Shown piece after piece: positions 61,412 to 64,000 of a stretch of DNA of 64,000 nucleotides. The notes under the pieces are model-generated. The model made no database searches and was not told the origin of the DNA. It saw only the letters and a program-made list of their open reading frames with translations. The stretch comes from Bacteroidales bacterium (lineage in GTDB: Bacteria; Bacteroidota; Bacteroidia; Bacteroidales; F082). The stretch covers positions 1 through 64,000 of the forward strand of contig JAFSJF010000037.1 of the NCBI GenBank assembly GCA_017439405.1, read 5' to 3'. A program made the translations under genes and the position numbers. Within the stretch, counting starts at the first letter, position 1, and each line of letters opens with the position of its first letter.

Positions 61412-62860
61412 ATGTTGAACAGAACACTTACTACATGCATCTTGTTCGTGGCGATGGCTGCCGCGACAACGGCTTTCGGGCAAACCACCACTACGGATGG
61501 TAACAACGAATCGAAGCGCTACCTGGCAAGCACCATGAAGCAGAATTGGTTCATTTCTGTGGATGGCAACATTGACTGGTGGAAAGGTTCCGACAAGAAC
61601 CCGGCAGGCAACTACACCGCCGTGCAATGGGGCAAGCCTTCGTTTGGCGCCAGTCTCAACTTTGGCAAGTGGATTACCCACAACATAGGATTGCGTCTCG
61701 CTTACGACGTCAACGGAGGAAAGAGCTACATCGACGGGCTTCATGCAAACAACCGCAAACTGAACTTCCTTTATGACGGAACGTTCGCTTATGATGAGAA
61801 TTTTGCCACCAATGGGATTTATTCCTACACCCCAGGCAAGAACGACTTTCCCACCGCAACCGGTGCCGACGAGAATGGCTACTACAACACCTCGTTCATG
61901 TACCATAACCTCCACTTGGACATGATGATCAGCCCCATTGACCTCATCCAAGGCTATTACAACCCCAACCGTGTCTATACTCCTGTGGTTTTTGCGGGCA
62001 TGGGTGTCGCCGTTGTCAATGAAGGCGTCTTGATTACGCCCGACCTCATCCACAACAGCAGGAACAAGGGAAAACTTGATATGGAGCGGGGAGTGAATTA
62101 TGAGATGTCCTTCGATGCCGGACTTGTCAACAACTTCAGGCTAAGCAATGTAATCGACCTTCACTTGGACTTGAAATGGTCGGCACAACGCTGGAACATA
62201 GACAGTTGGTTTAACGAGCCGGGCAACCAACAAGGCGGCTGGGTTTATCCCGACGGCACTTTGGCGCAAGGAAACGTGCCCAACGAAGCTGGACAGATGC
62301 CCACCTTTTTCGGACGCAACCGATTGGACCAGAACTTTGCTGTCGGTCTGGGCGTGAGCTTCAATATCAACAGGATCTACGAACTGCCGAACAACTGCAA
62401 CGAGGAAATGGAAGAATTCAAGAGAAAGCTGGCCGAATGCGAGGAGCAATTGGTGAACACGCCTGAACCTGTGATGGTTCACGACACGATAGTGAAGTTC
62501 GTTAACGTGCAGACGGAAGACATCGTCAGTTATCCTTTCTCCATCTTCTTCAACCGCGATTCCTACCAACTCATGTCGAGGAGAGACCTTGTCAACCTGC
62601 GTGAAATCGCCGAGGTGGCCAAGGCCAACGGCTACAAACTGCGCTTGAGAGGCTCGTGCGACAGCGCCACCGCAACGGCAGCCTATAACCAAACGCTTTC
62701 AGAGAACCGTTGCCGCAAAATCATGATGGAACTGATGGAAATGGGTGTTCCCCAAGACCAAATCATCCTCGTCCCCAAGGGCGGCGTGAAGGAACTCGAC
62801 CCGACGGAATACGACCGTCGCGTGTTGGTTGAGCTAATCAAGGAAGCCCCGAAGAACTAA
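61412..62860 (+). CDS. OmpA-family outer-membrane protein
   Basis: A 482-residue protein: signal peptide (TCILFVAMAAATTAFGQ, cleavage near residue 24), an eight-strand-like beta-barrel part (about 45-325, with FGASLNFGKWITHNIGLRLA), a short helical linker (EEMEEFKRKLAECEEQL), and a C-terminal OmpA peptidoglycan-binding domain (about 375-482: FNRDSYQLMSRRDLVNL; SENRCRKIMMELMEMG). It anchors the outer membrane to peptidoglycan. Length and layout are usual for Bacteroidales. Confidence 0.93.
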   Translation: MLNRTLTTCILFVAMAAATTAFGQTTTTDGNNESKRYLASTMKQNWFISVDGNIDWWKGSDKNPAGNYTAVQWGKPSFGASLNFGKWITHNIGLRLAYDVNGGKSYIDGLHANNRKLNFLYDGTFAYDENFATNGIYSYTPGKNDFPTATGADENGYYNTSFMYHNLHLDMMISPIDLIQGYYNPNRVYTPVVFAGMGVAVVNEGVLITPDLIHNSRNKGKLDMERGVNYEMSFDAGLVNNFRLSNVIDLHLDLKWSAQRWNIDSWFNEPGNQQGGWVYPDGTLAQGNVPNEAGQMPTFFGRNRLDQNFAVGLGVSFNINRIYELPNNCNEEMEEFKRKLAECEEQLVNTPEPVMVHDTIVKFVNVQTEDIVSYPFSIFFNRDSYQLMSRRDLVNLREIAEVAKANGYKLRLRGSCDSATATAAYNQTLSENRCRKIMMELMEMGVPQDQIILVPKGGVKELDPTEYDRRVLVELIKEAPKN

Positions 62861-62880
62861 CCGTCCAAAACAACACCAAA

Positions 62881-62913
62881 AAAGCCTGAGCGGAATCCCA
62901 CTCAGGCTTTTTT
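62881..62913. terminator. bidirectional rho-independent terminator
   Basis: AAAGCCTGAG and CTCAGGCTTT form a perfect 10-bp stem with a 10-base loop, with A residues before and T residues after. It lies between two convergent genes and can serve both. Confidence 0.92.
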
Positions 62914-62930
62914 ATGGCCTTTCGTAAGGC

Positions 62931-63629
62931 TTAGTGCATGATGCCGACCTCGAGGCCGATGTAGTTCGCCTTCAGGTTGACCCCCGTTTCCTTCTTCTTC
63001 TGCTGCACGAACATGTTGGAGAACGAGTGGTGGAAAGCCAGTTGGCCGAAAACGCTGAAATAGTTGTTGAGCCGATAGGCAGCGCCCACGTTAAACTTGA
63101 GTGCAAACTGGAGCCTGCGGTAGTCGTCGGTGACATTCGTGAATTCATTGTCGTAGGAGGATTCGGTGCCGAGAAAGCCGTATTGGTCATCAGCCTTGTC
63201 GGAAAGGTTCAGGCCGAGGCCTGCGCCCGCACCCGCGAAGATGCTCACTGCATCGGCGACGTCGAAACTCATCTTGAGTTGCAAGGGTACTTCCAAGTAA
63301 GTGCCCGAAAACTTTCGCTCGACCATGATGTTGGTAGCTTCGACGAAATTTGGAACGATGCGATGGTCAGTGAACTGGTATTTCATGCTTAATACATTGA
63401 AATTCAGTCCCGTAGAAAAGGCAAAGTGTTCCGTGAAGTAACTGTCAACGAACACGCCTGCGCTGAATCCCATCCTCGAGCCGAGGCTTTTCCCGGCTTC
63501 TTCCGAGGGTGAGCTTGCCCAAGCTAGGTTAGGGCCTATCTTAAGGCCAAAGTTGAACGTTCTTTCTTGTGCGTTACCCGTCAGCGAGCAAAATGCTATC
63601 AAGCTGACAATCAATAATATCTTCTTCAT
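62931..63629 (-). CDS. outer-membrane beta-barrel protein (porin/PorT-like)
   Basis: A 232-residue exported protein: signal peptide of about 20 residues (MKKILLIVSLIAFCSLTGNA), then alternating amphipathic strands (FGLKIGPNLAWASS; MGFSAGVFVDSYFTEHFAFS; GTYLEVPLQLKMSF; LGLNLSDK; the last strand ends GLEVGIMH). This is the small beta-barrel type called PorT or outer-membrane beta-barrel protein in Bacteroidota. No specific transport function can be given. Confidence 0.88.
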   Translation of the reverse strand: MKKILLIVSLIAFCSLTGNAQERTFNFGLKIGPNLAWASSPSEEAGKSLGSRMGFSAGVFVDSYFTEHFAFSTGLNFNVLSMKYQFTDHRIVPNFVEATNIMVERKFSGTYLEVPLQLKMSFDVADAVSIFAGAGAGLGLNLSDKADDQYGFLGTESSYDNEFTNVTDDYRRLQFALKFNVGAAYRLNNYFSVFGQLAFHHSFSNMFVQQKKKETGVNLKANYIGLEVGIMH

Positions 63630-63649
63630 AATTTGATAAATTTGACCTA

Positions 63650-63657
63650 CAAAAGTA
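63650..63657 (-). promoter_or_regulatory. Bacteroidota -7 box for the leftward beta-barrel gene
   Basis: TACTTTTG on the minus strand fits TAnnTTTG, 20 bases before the ATG at 63629; a TTGG is found about 19 bases further upstream where -33 is expected. Confidence 0.6.
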
Positions 63658-63699
63658 ATTTATTTTGTTGATAATTCCAAACAATTCGAAAAACCTTCT

Positions 63700-63707
63700 T
63701 ACTTTTG
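63700..63707 (+). promoter_or_regulatory. Bacteroidota -7 box for the rightward beta-barrel gene
   Basis: TACTTTTG lies 36 bases before the ATG at 63744. The same octamer serves the divergent gene at 63650. Confidence 0.55.
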
Positions 63708-63743
63708 CCGTCAAATTACGAATCAAATACAAATCAAAGTCAA

Positions 63744-64000
63744 ATGAAAAAGTCATTTTTACTGTTCGCCGCAGTGCTCATGATGGGCAGTTCGGCGTTT
63801 GCCGGCGGAGGCTTGGACCTCGCCATCGGACCGAAAATCGGTTACCAGACAGCAAAGCTTTCCTATCAGAAAGCCGACATTAAGGCGGGGTTTGCCAACC
63901 ATTTCACGGCAGGCCTTTTTGGCCGCGTCACCTTCGGAAGGTTCTATGTCCAGCCCGAAGTGCTCTATTTCAAGACTACCAACATCTTCGACGTTGATGT
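63744..64000 (+). CDS. outer-membrane beta-barrel protein, cut by the window end
   Basis: The first 85 codons of an exported protein: signal peptide (SFLLFAAVLMMGSSAFA), then a barrel start (LDLAIGPKIGYQTAKL; HFTAGLFGRVTFGRFYVQPE). The opening resembles the divergent neighbour at 62931, so the pair are probably distant paralogs. The 3' part lies outside the window. Confidence 0.8.
   Translation, partial: MKKSFLLFAAVLMMGSSAFAGGGLDLAIGPKIGYQTAKLSYQKADIKAGFANHFTAGLFGRVTFGRFYVQPEVLYFKTTNIFDVD

Noticed and set aside
60413..62053. A 546-codon minus-strand frame
   Set aside because: It is antisense to the nucleoside phosphorylase and OmpA genes, both with clear motifs; high G+C makes long shadow frames common here.

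Overview
The window looks like a chromosomal segment from a member of the order Bacteroidales (phylum Bacteroidota). The evidence is a GldB-type lipoprotein, an ISAon1-type (ISL3) element, a BspA-like leucine-rich repeat protein, a four-helix-bundle (IVP) gene remnant, GxxExxY genes, TAnnTTTG promoter boxes and the absence of Shine-Dalgarno sites. No rRNA, tRNA or CRISPR array was seen. About 58 kb is one large surface-polysaccharide (O-antigen or capsule) locus read rightward. The last 6 kb is ordinary chromosome: gldB-like and cinA leftward, a nucleoside phosphorylase and an OmpA-family protein rightward, and two outer-membrane beta-barrel genes.

Layout: 0.2-7.1 kb holds a GxxExxY gene, a WbpB-like sugar oxidase, an Rhs-like protein with a toxin-like tail, a secreted TapB-like protein, a UDP-glucose 6-dehydrogenase and a PIG-L-like protein. 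7.4-16.3 kb holds pnuC, two rfbA paralogs bracketing a cassette (truncated nucleotide-sugar dehydrogenase, uronate epimerase, unknown membrane protein), rfbC, rfbD and several gene remnants. 16.3-23.9 kb is the Wzx/Wzy core: flippase, polymerase, three glycosyltransferases and O-acetylation genes. 23.9-27.3 kb is a CDP-6-deoxyhexose cassette. 27.5-30.7 kb is a three-gene non-sugar island: DUF262 protein, AAA ATPase, and a protein ending in a YoeB-like RNase domain. 30.8-39.6 kb holds a glycosyltransferase, the initiating sugar transferase, three ATP-grasp proteins, a cobalamin-binding mutase-like protein, an aldo/keto reductase and LicD. 39.7-43.7 kb holds an LRR protein and a metallophosphoesterase gene split by an insertion sequence. 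43.7-50.2 kb holds a fused cytidylyltransferase-aminotransferase, an ornithine-cyclodeaminase homolog, two opine-dehydrogenase-family proteins, a YdjC deacetylase and WbuC. 50.5-57.9 kb makes UDP-L-FucNAc and GDP-L-fucose.

Together the genes predict a heteropolysaccharide built on a polyprenyl lipid, flipped by Wzx and polymerised by Wzy, containing 6-deoxy sugars and uronic acids. It probably carries unusual non-sugar groups: O-acetyl, a LicD-transferred phospho-alcohol, and amino-acid or opine-like groups joined by ATP-grasp ligases. rfbB, chain-length control genes and the rest of the WbpB pathway are not in the window.

Three layers of structure go beyond gene content. First, G homopolymers of 7-9 bases lie in six variable-region genes; one of them (serine acetyltransferase) is out of frame by one G, the pattern of phase-variable contingency loci. 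Second, degenerate arrays with a 7-base period occur between genes, around small cassette genes and, in frame, inside four enzyme genes. Third, the DUF262-ATPase-YoeB operon looks like an undescribed defence or toxin module.
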